The notes beneath the pieces were generated by a model. The model saw only the letters and a program-made list of their open reading frames with translations. It made no database searches and had not been told where the DNA came from. A stretch of DNA of 64,000 bases, taken from NCBI RefSeq assembly GCF_024400535.1, contig NZ_CP038800.1, forward strand, positions 1,984,001-2,048,000, read 5' to 3'. The position numbers were made by a program, and so were the translations under genes. This document shows, piece by piece, positions 40,401-49,252 of the stretch (positions are counted from its first letter, which is position 1; each line of letters begins with the position of its first letter). This DNA is from Treponema denticola (GTDB lineage Bacteria; Spirochaetota; Spirochaetia; Treponematales; Treponemataceae).

Positions 40401-42069
40401 ATAAATTCTTTAAATATGATTTAAATTTTTCTATACTGCCTATATATGAAAGGCTCCAAACATATCCGGTTATTGCACTTTCATATTTACCGTCTATGTC
40501 GAACTCAGGAGCCTTCCACGAGATATTAAATGTATTGGATTTTAAAAAGCCTTCGGCATCCAGATCCAATATATCAAAAACAGGACTCGATGGAGGAACG
40601 ATATCTCTTTCATAAGATATAGTTACAATATCTGACCAGTTTCCTGCATAATCGCACACCCTTACACCCAGATACCATAGACCATCCTCTTCAGGTTCAT
40701 ATACCAAAACGGAATCTGTCTTTAGTTTTTTTATTACAGGCTCAATAAATTCAGGAGGAGCATCTTTTGACCAGTCGTATGAGTACCCGGCAATACCTGA
40801 TGAATCGGCAGGAAATTTTATTTTAATTGTAATCTTTTGCTTACCTTCAGATGTTTTTGAATCAAAGTTCATCGGCTGTAATTGAGCTTTTCCAACTTCA
40901 TAATCAGGTTCAACATGAATAATCTTTGCAGCAGCGGCTCCTTCTTGCCATACAATATGGAGATTTTCATATGCAAAAAAAGGATTAACAAAAAAAATCA
41001 TACCGTTTATGGATCTGACTAAATCGGTAACCCATCCGGAATCCGATTTACGTGCAATAAAAACAGAAGATTTACCTTCAAAATATTCGGACCAAGCAAC
41101 AAGAGGTTTATGATTGTAAGACATAACTTTAGGACTAAATACGCTGCCGTTTTGAGATGGAAGAGTCTCGGTTGAAGAAGACGGTAAACCTTTATTATTT
41201 AAAACAGCAAAGGCTGTCGAACTTTTTTCCCTGCGGTAAGGTGATTGTTCCCACACAAGAAAAATTGAATCTTCTTCTTTGATATATGTTATATCCGGTC
41301 TTTGGTTATTATAATTGGAATCATCAGTTATTTTTACAGGCTTCGACCACGATATTCCTCCATCCGAAGAAAAACTGGAAAAAAGCTGATAAGTCTGTCT
41401 ATTTGCCGTTGTATCCAAGGCTTGGAAAACTATAACATCTTTATCTAAAGCAGCAGTATGAGATGGAAGAAAAATTCTATCCGTACTTTTTACAAAATCA
41501 AGTTCGGAAAAAGGAGACCAATTTAAACCGTCTATCGAAGATGACGAAAAAATTGAAAATTTTTGATTTACTCCATGCGAAAGAAATATAAGATATTTAC
41601 CGTCAGATGAAACGGATACCTGAGGCGAAAGTAAATCGGATATATCGGGAGTAATATCTTTAACCGTATAAGTTTTTCCATAGTCCGTGCTTTTTAAAAT
41701 ACTTATCGTGTTTCTATCCTTTACCAATGCAATTAAAATAGAGTCATCATTTCCTACAGCTATAGACACAATAGAAGGAATATCCGCCGTATATGGAATA
41801 GGCGGAATTATTCTTTCATTTATAGCCCATTTTTTATTTACATATACGCCTGCGGAAATATAGATCAAACCTGAACTATCCGAAGATCTTACAACCTCTT
41901 CCCATACGGATGCAGAGATATTTTTATTTGAAGCAGATTTCAAAAACTGCCCGTTTTTATTACTTAGGGGTGAAGGGGTTTCCCAATAGAATTCTTTTGC
42001 CGCTAAGGAGCCTGCAATAAATATAAGTAGATTCAAAAATTTTATAAAGCTTTTTTTTAAGTTCATCAT
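37483..42069 (-). CDS. SpoIIE-type phosphatase with extracytoplasmic Asp-box sensor and HAMP
   Basis: 1528 residues. A signal peptide or anchor lies at 1-22, then a sialidase-like propeller with several Asp boxes (STDYGKTY, SIDGLNWS, SSDGGISWS), then FN3-like beta domains. Membrane helices follow near 750-775 (ILIIFLLLFIVFIIIFSISG) and 815-835. A sensor loop comes next, then a helix (IILLISLAALAAGIAGAYIL), a HAMP-like segment and a PP2C/SpoIIE domain (GDYFDY, CDVAGKGVPAAL, FCNAGDN, LFLYTDGIEEA). Phosphatases of this kind dephosphorylate STAS proteins. Such a protein is at 263-814, but a link is only a guess. Its ATG overlaps the TPR gene stop. Confidence 0.88.
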   Translation of the reverse strand: MMNLKKSFIKFLNLLIFIAGSLAAKEFYWETPSPLSNKNGQFLKSASNKNISASVWEEVVRSSDSSGLIYISAGVYVNKKWAINERIIPPIPYTADIPSIVSIAVGNDDSILIALVKDRNTISILKSTDYGKTYTVKDITPDISDLLSPQVSVSSDGKYLIFLSHGVNQKFSIFSSSSIDGLNWSPFSELDFVKSTDRIFLPSHTAALDKDVIVFQALDTTANRQTYQLFSSFSSDGGISWSKPVKITDDSNYNNQRPDITYIKEEDSIFLVWEQSPYRREKSSTAFAVLNNKGLPSSSTETLPSQNGSVFSPKVMSYNHKPLVAWSEYFEGKSSVFIARKSDSGWVTDLVRSINGMIFFVNPFFAYENLHIVWQEGAAAAKIIHVEPDYEVGKAQLQPMNFDSKTSEGKQKITIKIKFPADSSGIAGYSYDWSKDAPPEFIEPVIKKLKTDSVLVYEPEEDGLWYLGVRVCDYAGNWSDIVTISYERDIVPPSSPVFDILDLDAEGFLKSNTFNISWKAPEFDIDGKYESAITGYVWSLSYIGSIEKFKSYLKNLSFIDDEGIQNLLTDNLKAKINTSALNTTEPKREFINYENGLYALSVSAVDSFGNVGIPAVKYFALNKYIPYTYVADINAEQSIDGSISISIIGKGFSAEGKISQIYIDKDGLAPYDLTIESDNFSILTDQLISGIKLDYLDPGKYYIGLMHSKRGLYFAKNTISFDEIGNIKLGDYSKSYTYNWLLSAADYDVSDYILIIFLLLFIVFIIIFSISGLIHSAKEAIKIKNEVTVLLSGGAMTFGKEKKLSALKVRGMGLRLKFILFTTTLVISVILTLALPLGFRFSETQERLLAEGLASNTQVLLESLTSGAKAYLPSKNVLELSLLPSQVSALKEADFATITGFHIDNKKVSYNFVWASNDNDIESKIDTHEFIVGESELSLPDLEPVYQNLDKIDQEAREKVGELAAEIQSLTNTAMEMALNTDKKSTERRNEIQAAINQMGEKLNSELNRLSIKGAGSYPEFNSKKLSRDVTKYLFYKPVLYRQTGDKSNFIHGMVYVQVSTKGLIEQIDEAAAELYKIILLISLAALAAGIAGAYILSSIITAPIKKLVRHVAMISATEDKELLAGKDVKIKRKDEIGVLGTTINEMTNGLVEAAAASKDLTMGKEIQKMFLPLDLDETGRKLTSGKTIDDNVEFFGYYEGARGVSGDYFDYIKLDDRYYAIIKCDVAGKGVPAALIMVEVATLFLDYFRDWSYKKQGLKIDQVVSRINDLLESRGFKGRFAAFTLCIMDSISGNVHFCNAGDNIINIYDAASKKMKEVVLTEVSAAGVFPTFMIDMKGGFKVETVKLNSGDVLFLYTDGIEEAKRLFRNSKLEPILCEEPGLEKDAEHETHSVGQDGEELGKPRVCEIIESIFSRSSFSLKKWHNPIENEQFDFDFTNLEGTIEDAVIGLVSVEKIFRMYQDPKATDRDMVQVDKKIDLFLNKHFRQYQTYCGNRVPNTSYNEYLYYTNVREDQQYDDLTILGIKKK

Positions 42070-45011
42070 AGTAATGCATCTATCCTCTTTTTTAACTCAC
42101 GGACCTTTGCAGAATTCTTTGCATTCGGGCTTTGCATCAACTGCTCAACTAAAGCAGCTGCTATAACTCTATTTCCTTTTTGAAGTTCGGAAACGGCTTG
42201 TTGATATTTTGCTTCATCAGCAGCAGAAAGAACTATAGTACCGTCACCGCCCATAGCCATCCGGATCGTGTCTTTTAATTGTATAGCGGCAGTATTTTCC
42301 TTATTAAGTTGTATAGCCGTATCCAGCTGTTGAATAGCAATGGGGAAAGACAGCTTATCACCGGATTTATATATAACCTCTGCCGACTTTGTAAGATTAT
42401 CCGAATCGGAAATAGCTTTAAGATTAGGAGGAGGCAGCTTAATTCCCAAATAAATTTCTATCTCATTCTTTAAAGCAGCAAGGCCGGGAAAGTTTTTATC
42501 TATGCCGTACAAATCCAATAAATCGCTATATGCCTTTTGAGAGTTAGTCTTATATCCGCTTCTAACAGTTTCAACCTTTTTCTTAAACTGCTCATTAAAA
42601 TTCTCAGGGTCAAGCAACTTATCTATTTTTAAACTCAACTGACCTGCAACTTCATTATACGGGAAGAGTAATAATACCTGCTTGATATTTTCATTAGCTT
42701 GATTTAAATTCTTTAAAGCCTCATTACGTTTCCCGGATTTTATTTTATTTTCAGCATCCAAATAAAGCTGGTTTGCATTATTTAAAAGCTGAATCATTTG
42801 AGGATAAAGAGGCGCCGAGACAGGTATTGTTCTTCCGGTTTTTAATGTTCCTGCAGTATTGATAATAGCAATCCAATTTTCAACCTCTTCATTTGGCTCA
42901 ACATTAGTTACGGCCCAGCGGCTTTTGGCCAAAGTTAAAGATACTTCAGCTCTTTCAAACTCACCATTAAAATAATCTTTTTTTGCTCTTTCCAAATACT
43001 CACGGACATCCTTAACTACTACGGCATTTTCGGCATCACTTATTTCCTTGCCTAATTTTTCAAGTCTTTCATCGGTCATCTTTCGATATTCCGAATTTTC
43101 TTCAAGTGCAAGAGAATCATTTGTTCTTGTGCGGGATAACTCAATATTACGCCGAGCCGAAGTAAAGTTACCGGCTTTTAAATTTTTTACGGCTTCTTCA
43201 TATCTTAAATCGGCTTCATTTTTTGCCAACTGGATTTTTAAAAGTATGGATTCTGCTTGAGCTAAATCCGAATTTACATTTTTAAACAATGCTTCAAGAT
43301 CGGTAACAGTCTTTTCTATGCCGGTTTTATTTTCTGCAAATATATTACTTTGCTCCGATATTGAAAGACCAGTCTCTTTGATAAACTTATTTAAAAGCCG
43401 GATATCTGATTTTATGACATCCCTTAAACCGGTTAATTCCTCTCTGGCCTTTTCAGGAGATACGGAAACTTTTTCATCCATGTTTTTTTGAACCAAATAA
43501 TCCTTAAAGGCTTCATACTTTTGTTTAGACTCCGAAAAAGCTTGGTATCCGGCTTTATTATTTATGATAGCAAGTTCTTCATAAAAAGAAAGCCTTGTTT
43601 TATTTAAATTACTTAAAAATAAGTCATGTTTGCTGTGTAAGGCATCCTCTTCTTCAACAAGATCATTTTCTTTATGCGGATATGCACTTGCTGACAGCTT
43701 TTTAATTGAATCAATCATAGATTCAAGCTCTTTAGTTTGAGACTTTAAATTAGTAACCTTTATATTTTCAGGATTCCGCAATTCATCAGAATTTCCAGAA
43801 CTAGAAGATGAAAAAAGGTTTTCTTCTTTTTTTAAACTTAAAAACCTGCTGTAATAATTTTTTGTAGAATTTATAATATTACTCAATTGTGCTAATGACA
43901 CGCGTTTTTTAGATAAAGTGTCAACAGTCTTACTAAACCTAGAATTGGAACGGATATTTATTAGAGAGTAGAGCCCGTTTAAATTTTTTAGATGCAAATT
44001 GATTAAAGAAATATTCTTTTCTATAGGCATATCCGTTTCAAAATTAAAAGTATCGCATGATTCAATCCAAAGTCTTTTAATCTCATCCCAATGTTTATCG
44101 GCTAAAGAAGAAAGTTTATCGTACATACCTGCTTCCATAGAGCCTTCTACGCCTTCATAATATTGAGCAGAATCCCTGCCTATCGTTAATCTATAAGCAA
44201 AAGGTAATAATGTTTCATCGATATCGGCACCGCTTGCAGCTTCATCCAAATAGATCTTCTTTAAAGCAGAACCGGCCTTAACAGTCGAGCCTATAATACT
44301 TCGAATATTTGAAGCAGTATTTTGTAAAGCTTCCAATTCTTTTTCAATTGAAACAGCCGATGTTGAAAATGCCTTAGAATAATATTTATTAGTAGCAGAT
44401 ATAAATTCGGAATAGGAGTCCTCATATTTTTTGACATCGGCTCTAACAATATCAAGCTGCTTTTTCATGATAGTCCACAGCTCTTGATTGTTACTTTCAC
44501 TTATTATATCTCCGTCATAAATTGAAAAACCGCTGATAAATGTATTTGAAGCTTTTGTGTACTCTTTTTCCGTTATTAAAGCAATGCCCTTGCTCATTAT
44601 ATCATTAAACTTAATTCGCTTAATAGCATACATTGAAGAAAATTTTACCTTATTTAAAAAATCATGGAGCTCAGGATCCATATCAGCCTCTAAGTCTTCT
44701 ATGTCTTTTATCAAAGCCAGCCGTTTTTCGCTATTTGTAGGATCATTTTTTAATAAATCTATAAATTCTTCAAGCTTATTTTGGAATTTCATTTGATTTT
44801 TCATTGTTTTGCGGGCAAGATTTATTCCTGTTTCCATTGATTCAGGCTTGTTTTCCATTACTTGGACTATACTTTCCAAAGCAGCCGTATTTTTAGATGA
44901 ATCTAAAAGAGCTCTTCCTTCAGCATAATCCTTTTCGGCTGAGCCCTTTGGAAAAGCGGCAATACAGAGAAAAAAAATAAAAATACTAAAAAAAGCCTGT
45001 TTTTTATTCAA
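42066..45011 (-). CDS. Large coiled-coil/TPR periplasmic protein, first gene of the operon
   Basis: About 981 residues from a TTG at 45,011. This start gives a normal signal peptide (KKQAFFSIFIFFLCIAAFPKG), whereas the longer frame to 45,134 starts in the hairpin region. The rest is helical, with TPR-like segments (DYAEGRALLDSSKNTAALES, ALKNLNQANENIKQVLLLFP) and a C-terminal VAAxLVEQLM repeat. Long coiled-coil stretches span 130-700. No enzymatic motif. As first gene of the operon with SpoIIE phosphatase it may bind or scaffold in the periplasm. Family unknown. Confidence 0.7.
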   Translation of the reverse strand: MNKKQAFFSIFIFFLCIAAFPKGSAEKDYAEGRALLDSSKNTAALESIVQVMENKPESMETGINLARKTMKNQMKFQNKLEEFIDLLKNDPTNSEKRLALIKDIEDLEADMDPELHDFLNKVKFSSMYAIKRIKFNDIMSKGIALITEKEYTKASNTFISGFSIYDGDIISESNNQELWTIMKKQLDIVRADVKKYEDSYSEFISATNKYYSKAFSTSAVSIEKELEALQNTASNIRSIIGSTVKAGSALKKIYLDEAASGADIDETLLPFAYRLTIGRDSAQYYEGVEGSMEAGMYDKLSSLADKHWDEIKRLWIESCDTFNFETDMPIEKNISLINLHLKNLNGLYSLINIRSNSRFSKTVDTLSKKRVSLAQLSNIINSTKNYYSRFLSLKKEENLFSSSSSGNSDELRNPENIKVTNLKSQTKELESMIDSIKKLSASAYPHKENDLVEEEDALHSKHDLFLSNLNKTRLSFYEELAIINNKAGYQAFSESKQKYEAFKDYLVQKNMDEKVSVSPEKAREELTGLRDVIKSDIRLLNKFIKETGLSISEQSNIFAENKTGIEKTVTDLEALFKNVNSDLAQAESILLKIQLAKNEADLRYEEAVKNLKAGNFTSARRNIELSRTRTNDSLALEENSEYRKMTDERLEKLGKEISDAENAVVVKDVREYLERAKKDYFNGEFERAEVSLTLAKSRWAVTNVEPNEEVENWIAIINTAGTLKTGRTIPVSAPLYPQMIQLLNNANQLYLDAENKIKSGKRNEALKNLNQANENIKQVLLLFPYNEVAGQLSLKIDKLLDPENFNEQFKKKVETVRSGYKTNSQKAYSDLLDLYGIDKNFPGLAALKNEIEIYLGIKLPPPNLKAISDSDNLTKSAEVIYKSGDKLSFPIAIQQLDTAIQLNKENTAAIQLKDTIRMAMGGDGTIVLSAADEAKYQQAVSELQKGNRVIAAALVEQLMQSPNAKNSAKVRELKKRIDALL

Positions 45012-45033
45012 ATCAAAAAATCCTATATCAATT

Positions 45034-45097
45034 TTCGGCTTTTTAGAGTTTTTTTTAACAAAAAACTCTAAAAACTGCTTAAAAAAAAACCGAAATT
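45034..45097. promoter_or_regulatory. Large AT-rich palindrome between divergent genes
   Basis: TTTTTAGAGTTTTTT (45,040-45,054) and AAAAAACTCTAAAAA (45,060-45,074) are perfect 15-base arms with a five-base loop. Outside them TTTTCGG (45,034-) and CCGAAAT (45,090-) extend the symmetry with a bulge. It lies between the TPR operon and the UPF0164 gene. Confidence 0.6.
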
Positions 45098-45101
45098 CAT
45101 A

Positions 45102-45107
45102 TATAAT
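45102..45107 (+). promoter_or_regulatory. TATAAT -10 element nine bases before the UPF0164 ATG
   Basis: TATAAT at 45,102-45,107 is followed by AGTATAAAT and ATG at 45,117. The -35 (TTAAAA, 45,079-45,084) is weak. No Shine-Dalgarno is seen. Confidence 0.55.
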
Positions 45108-45116
45108 AGTATAAAT

Positions 45117-46406
45117 ATGAAGAGATTTATTCAAGCCGTTTGCATACTTATTTTTCTCATTTTTTCAAAAATAAGCCTTTTTGGAGCAGATATTTCCGAT
45201 TCTTATGCATCTACCTCTTCGGCTTTTGATATTTTTATTCAAAAATTTGAAGGAGAATCGGCTTTTAGGAGCCTTCTGATCCCATCAGGAGGCCGTTTTG
45301 AAGGCCTTGGAGGCAGTTTTACGGCACTGTCAAACGATATAAGTTTTTTTGATGCAAACCCTGCGGCGAGTGCGCTTTTAAAAGAAACCGAATTAAATGT
45401 ACTGCACAATAGCTGGATAGCAGATTCAAAGCTTGAAACCGTGGGTTATACCCAAAGAAAAAACCATCTAGGCTGGGGAACATCCCTAAGGTGCTTTTAT
45501 ATTCCGTTTACAGAATACGGAAAATTAGGCGAAAAAAAAGCCTCAGGTTATTACAGTGAAACTTTTTTAACGGCCAATATTGCCTACAATTTTCTTGCAG
45601 GTTATGATTTTAAAGGTCTAACTGTAGGGGGAAGTATAAAAACAGGTATAAGGTCAATGCCGCCTTTTTCAGGACAAGATGAAGCAGCAGACCTGGATGA
45701 TCCGGAAGAACAATATAAAAATGCATCAAAGCAAAACGGATATGCAGTTTTAGCAGATTTAGGCATTATGATAAGGGCAAATATCTTTAAACTTTTTTAC
45801 AGCGATGAACCCAATTTTTACTTCGGCCTAAGTATGAAAAATTTCGGTCCCCCAATAAGAGGAGATATACCGCCTTCTTATATTTCAATGGGCTTTGCAT
45901 ACCGTCCTGCTTCTTTCTTTTTGTTTGGAATAGATATAAATCAAGGAGTAAATCTTGTAAACATAAGACGATCAGGCCTGCCCTATGGAAGCGTGGGCTT
46001 GATGGTTGCCATTACTCAGTATTTTAATCTTTTAACGGGCTTTGGGATTAAGGGAGGAAACCCTCGGTTTAATCTTGGCGGGGAAATAAACCTGTCAAAT
46101 GTTCAAATTTCTGCAAATTATACTTTAGACCTATCCAGCCAAGTTACAAATATAAGCCGTATAAGCGTTGGAGTAAAACTGCTTTTAGGTCAGGATAAAC
46201 GGGATAAACAGCAGGATGCAATAAAAAAGCTCTATATCCAAGGTCTAAAAGCATACAATGATAAAAGCTATGAAAAGGCTATAGAGATTTGGAAAGAAAT
46301 ATTAGCAATCGACAAGCGTTATGACCCTGCAATAGAAGGTATAGCCAGAGCCGAACAGCAGCTCAAGCTCTTAGAAGAAATCAAACAAAACTTGCTTCTG
46401 GATTAA
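45117..46406 (+). CDS. UPF0164-family outer-membrane protein (PorV/FadL-like barrel) with C-terminal TPR
   Basis: 429 residues: a signal peptide (FIQAVCILIFLIFSKISLFG), then GRFEGLGGSFTALSNDISFF and DANPAASALL, the typical N-terminal part of PorV/UPF0164 barrels. Many amphipathic strands follow to about 360. A TPR-like tail ends it (YIQGLKAYNDKSYEKAIEIW and KEILAIDKRYDPAIEGIARA). In T. pallidum this family is compared with FadL-type long-chain fatty acid channels. The TPR tail may face the periplasm. No ribosome site is apparent. Its end is eight bases from the convergent parC stop. Confidence 0.8.
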   Translation: MKRFIQAVCILIFLIFSKISLFGADISDSYASTSSAFDIFIQKFEGESAFRSLLIPSGGRFEGLGGSFTALSNDISFFDANPAASALLKETELNVLHNSWIADSKLETVGYTQRKNHLGWGTSLRCFYIPFTEYGKLGEKKASGYYSETFLTANIAYNFLAGYDFKGLTVGGSIKTGIRSMPPFSGQDEAADLDDPEEQYKNASKQNGYAVLADLGIMIRANIFKLFYSDEPNFYFGLSMKNFGPPIRGDIPPSYISMGFAYRPASFFLFGIDINQGVNLVNIRRSGLPYGSVGLMVAITQYFNLLTGFGIKGGNPRFNLGGEINLSNVQISANYTLDLSSQVTNISRISVGVKLLLGQDKRDKQQDAIKKLYIQGLKAYNDKSYEKAIEIWKEILAIDKRYDPAIEGIARAEQQLKLLEEIKQNLLLD

Positions 46407-46414
46407 AAGCAGAC

Positions 46415-48604
46415 CTATTTCTCCGAGACCTTTTTCTTATTTTTTGGCGTCTTTTGAGCCGCGGAAGGCTTCTCTTTTTTGACATCCTTGGATGTTTTTT
46501 CAGGCTTAGTCTTCTTTACGGCTTCTTTTTTTTCCTTTATGGGTGCTTCCTTTTTAACCGTCTTTTTTGTTTCGGCCTTTTTCTTGGATGAAGCCTCCTC
46601 AGTCTTTTTTTTAGAAGAAGGCATTTCAGGCTCTGTTTCAGAAAAAATCATATCGCTCTTTTTTTCTTGGGCCTTTTTAATCAAGGATTTTTTTTCAGAC
46701 AATTCTTCGGCAGAAAGAGCTTCTCGTACCGAAAGGCGCACGCCCTGAGCCTTTAAGCCCTTCTCGGCAAAGGAATCGGCCTTAAATTCTTCTTCTATCT
46801 TTTTTACTCTAGGTTTAGGCGCGTAGTTCAGCTTAAAAGAAAACTTAAGTTTCGTACTTACAAAAAGCACCTCAGTGTTGTCGGGCGCAAAAAGGTAATC
46901 CCTGTTTAGGATATAGCCTTCTACCCTAGCCCTCTTTATATAGGCATACTTTGTCTTGGAATCGCGGTAAATTACGGTAAAAAGCACCTTTGAAAGCTCT
47001 TCTTTTTCGGCAAAGCCGCAATACCACATTCCCGTATCGACAAAGACTCGGTCGGGAACATCCATTACGGTGTAAACCCCGCTCTTCCGCAAGACAAAGA
47101 TGCGGTCATAGGGGCTGACCCGTAAAATCTCTTTTCCTGTGGTAACGGAGGTGCCGAGATAGCCCGTTTCTTCATCATAGCGGAGGGCTGTATCCCTTGT
47201 TACGGCCTCTTTTACATCAACCTTTGTAAAGCCGGTAATCTCGGTCTTGCGCTTAAATTCCTCTGCCGGAAGCTTAGCCGCAATTCCGTCCAAAACCGAA
47301 ATAGCATAGCCCTTTAAGTTCTTTAAAAGCTTTGCTATTTCCTTTAAGCGGTTATTTATCTCCCTAACCTCTTCACGGTTTTTGTTTATATCGTAAAGAG
47401 ATATGCGGCGGATGGGGATTTTAAGCAATTTGTCGACATCATCTTCGGTTACATCGCGGATTAATTCCTTTTTAAAGGGAACAAAGCCCTTGATAACAGC
47501 ATTGATTACCCCCTCTGCCGTCTTCATAGTTTCTATCTTTTTGTATATGCGTTCTTCAATAAAAATACGCTCAAGGGTGCGCATGTGCAGGCGGTCGGTA
47601 AGCATAGCCCTTTCATATTCGAGCTCGTCCTTTAAAATCTGCATCAGCTGCTTGGCATGATATTTTATTATATCGGTTACGGTAATTTGAACCGGAAGAT
47701 TGTCCTTTATAACCAAAAGATTGCATGGAATAGACTGCTCACATTCGGTAAAAGCATAGAGGGCATCTACCACATCGGCCGAGTAAACCCCTCTGGGGAG
47801 CTTTAACTCAATCTCGACATTTTCGCCCGTATAGTCGCTTATTTCCGAAATCTTAACCTTTCCGGCCTTTGAAGCGGCCTCGATAGAGTTAATCATACTT
47901 TCAGTGGTGCTTCCGAAGGGGAGCTCCCTTATTACTATCCTCTTTTCGTCGGAGGTGTCGAGCTTTGCTCTGACTAAAACTTTGCCCAAGCCGTCTTCAT
48001 ATTCCGAAACGTCTATCAATCCTCCCGTAGGAAAGTCGGGGAAAAGAGCAAAGGATTTTCCGCTTAAAAAGGCTTTTTCTGCTTCAATTATTTCGAGAAT
48101 ATTATGGGGCAAAATCTTTGTGGACATACCTACGGCAATTCCCTCTGCCCCTATTGCGAGGATTACGGGGAGCTTGGCCCTAAAGGCTAAGGGCTCCTTG
48201 TTTCTTCCGTCATAAGAAATGGTATAATCGGTTATATGGGGATTATAGAAGATGGTTTTTGCAAAGTCGTTTACCCTGCACTCTATGTATCGGGGAGCGG
48301 AAGCTTCATCTCCGGTAAAAATATTCCCGAAGTTTCCTTGGGTATCTATAAAAAGTTCTTTTGAAGCAAGAACCACGAGGGCGTTCCCTATGGAAGCGTC
48401 TCCGTGGGGATGGTACTTCATACAGTGCCCGATAACGTTTGCTACCTTGTGAAATTTACCGTCATCCATCTCAAAAAGAGAATGTAGAATTCTCCTTTGA
48501 ACGGGCTTTAAACCGTCCTCAAGGTCGGGAATGGCCCTATCGCGGATAACATAACTTGCATATTCCAAAAAATTCTTATTAAAAAGACTTTCAATATAAT
48601 CCAT
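46415..48604 (-). CDS. parC: DNA topoisomerase IV subunit A (or gyrase A-like), with lysine-rich tail
   Basis: 729 residues. The N-terminal winged helix and tower have LEDGLKPVQRRILHSLFEMD, KYHPHGDASIG and APRYIECR with the catalytic Tyr. It has ParC-like length: only part of the C-terminal pinwheel is present (GYLGTSVTTG), followed by an extremely basic KKKTEEASSKKKAE-type tail of about 80 residues. GyrA is normally longer with six blades and a GyrA box, so ParC is favoured. The tail may tighten DNA binding. RBS GAGGA. parE is not next to it. Confidence 0.87.
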   Translation of the reverse strand: MDYIESLFNKNFLEYASYVIRDRAIPDLEDGLKPVQRRILHSLFEMDDGKFHKVANVIGHCMKYHPHGDASIGNALVVLASKELFIDTQGNFGNIFTGDEASAPRYIECRVNDFAKTIFYNPHITDYTISYDGRNKEPLAFRAKLPVILAIGAEGIAVGMSTKILPHNILEIIEAEKAFLSGKSFALFPDFPTGGLIDVSEYEDGLGKVLVRAKLDTSDEKRIVIRELPFGSTTESMINSIEAASKAGKVKISEISDYTGENVEIELKLPRGVYSADVVDALYAFTECEQSIPCNLLVIKDNLPVQITVTDIIKYHAKQLMQILKDELEYERAMLTDRLHMRTLERIFIEERIYKKIETMKTAEGVINAVIKGFVPFKKELIRDVTEDDVDKLLKIPIRRISLYDINKNREEVREINNRLKEIAKLLKNLKGYAISVLDGIAAKLPAEEFKRKTEITGFTKVDVKEAVTRDTALRYDEETGYLGTSVTTGKEILRVSPYDRIFVLRKSGVYTVMDVPDRVFVDTGMWYCGFAEKEELSKVLFTVIYRDSKTKYAYIKRARVEGYILNRDYLFAPDNTEVLFVSTKLKFSFKLNYAPKPRVKKIEEEFKADSFAEKGLKAQGVRLSVREALSAEELSEKKSLIKKAQEKKSDMIFSETEPEMPSSKKKTEEASSKKKAETKKTVKKEAPIKEKKEAVKKTKPEKTSKDVKKEKPSAAQKTPKNKKKVSEK

Positions 48605-48753
48605 CTTTTTCCTCGAAAAAAAGTATTTTAAGATGATACACTAAAAGCTGAAATTTGTCTATAAGAAGAGAAAGAGCCAAAGAAAAAAAATAACTAAGGC
48701 CTCTTAGGCTTTTCAACATAAAATCAAACCAGTTGATTGTCGAATCCTTTGAC

Positions 48754-48782
48754 TTGTTTTTTTTCTAAAAACTAAGTATAAT
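48754..48782 (+). promoter_or_regulatory. Promoter for the ankyrin gene
   Basis: TTGTTT (48,754-48,759), 17 bases, TATAAT (48,777-48,782). A leader of about 65 bases precedes the ATG at 48,855, which has GGGAG. Confidence 0.55.
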
Positions 48783-48854
48783 AAATTGTATATCTGCTGA
48801 AACTCAATAATGAAAAAATCAATTTTGTTTGTTGACTTTTTATGGGAGAAAAAG

Positions 48855-49238
48855 ATGAATATAGCCGAATTTATAAAAGCTGCAAAAAAGAATGATATTG
48901 AGCTTATAAAAACTTATTTACAAAACGGCTTTGATATTAATACTCAAGACAAGGATGGATTTACGGCTGTTATGGAAGCAGCCGAATTCGGCTATAAGGA
49001 TTTATTTTGGTTTTTAATCGAAAAAGGAGCAGATGTTTTAATTAAATCGGATTATAATTTTTCGATAGTTCATGCCGTCGGTTTAGGCGGCGACAAAAAA
49101 ATGCTTGACTATGTAATCTCAAAGGGTGCCTGCATAGACGAAAAAGTTACAGGCGGAGAACAGGACGGCATGACAATAAAAGATTATGCTCTTTTAGCAA
49201 AGAATGACGAATTATACAGGGAACTAAAACTTTTATAA
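48855..49238 (+). CDS. Ankyrin-repeat protein
   Basis: 127 residues with three ankyrin repeats: AEFIKAAKKNDIELIKTYLQ, DKDGFTAVMEAAEFGYKDLF and NFSIVHAVGLGGDKKMLDYV. The start at 48,855 is chosen because GGGAG sits seven bases before it. The frame extends to an ATG at 48,810 without a ribosome site. No signal peptide. It would bind a protein partner. The next gene, 14 bases away, is a lipoprotein, perhaps in the same transcript. Confidence 0.8.
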   Translation: MNIAEFIKAAKKNDIELIKTYLQNGFDINTQDKDGFTAVMEAAEFGYKDLFWFLIEKGADVLIKSDYNFSIVHAVGLGGDKKMLDYVISKGACIDEKVTGGEQDGMTIKDYALLAKNDELYRELKLL

Positions 49239-49252
49239 AGCTGTGTGGTAAA

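Noticed and set aside
263-42069. Direct partner relation of the STAS protein and the SpoIIE phosphatase
   Set aside because: They are 37 kb apart in separate units. Family roles fit, but the sequence gives no evidence of pairing.
45012-45134. 41-residue N-terminal extension of the TPR protein
   Set aside because: It reads through the large palindrome and would bury the signal peptide. The TTG at 45,011 places the signal at the N-terminus.
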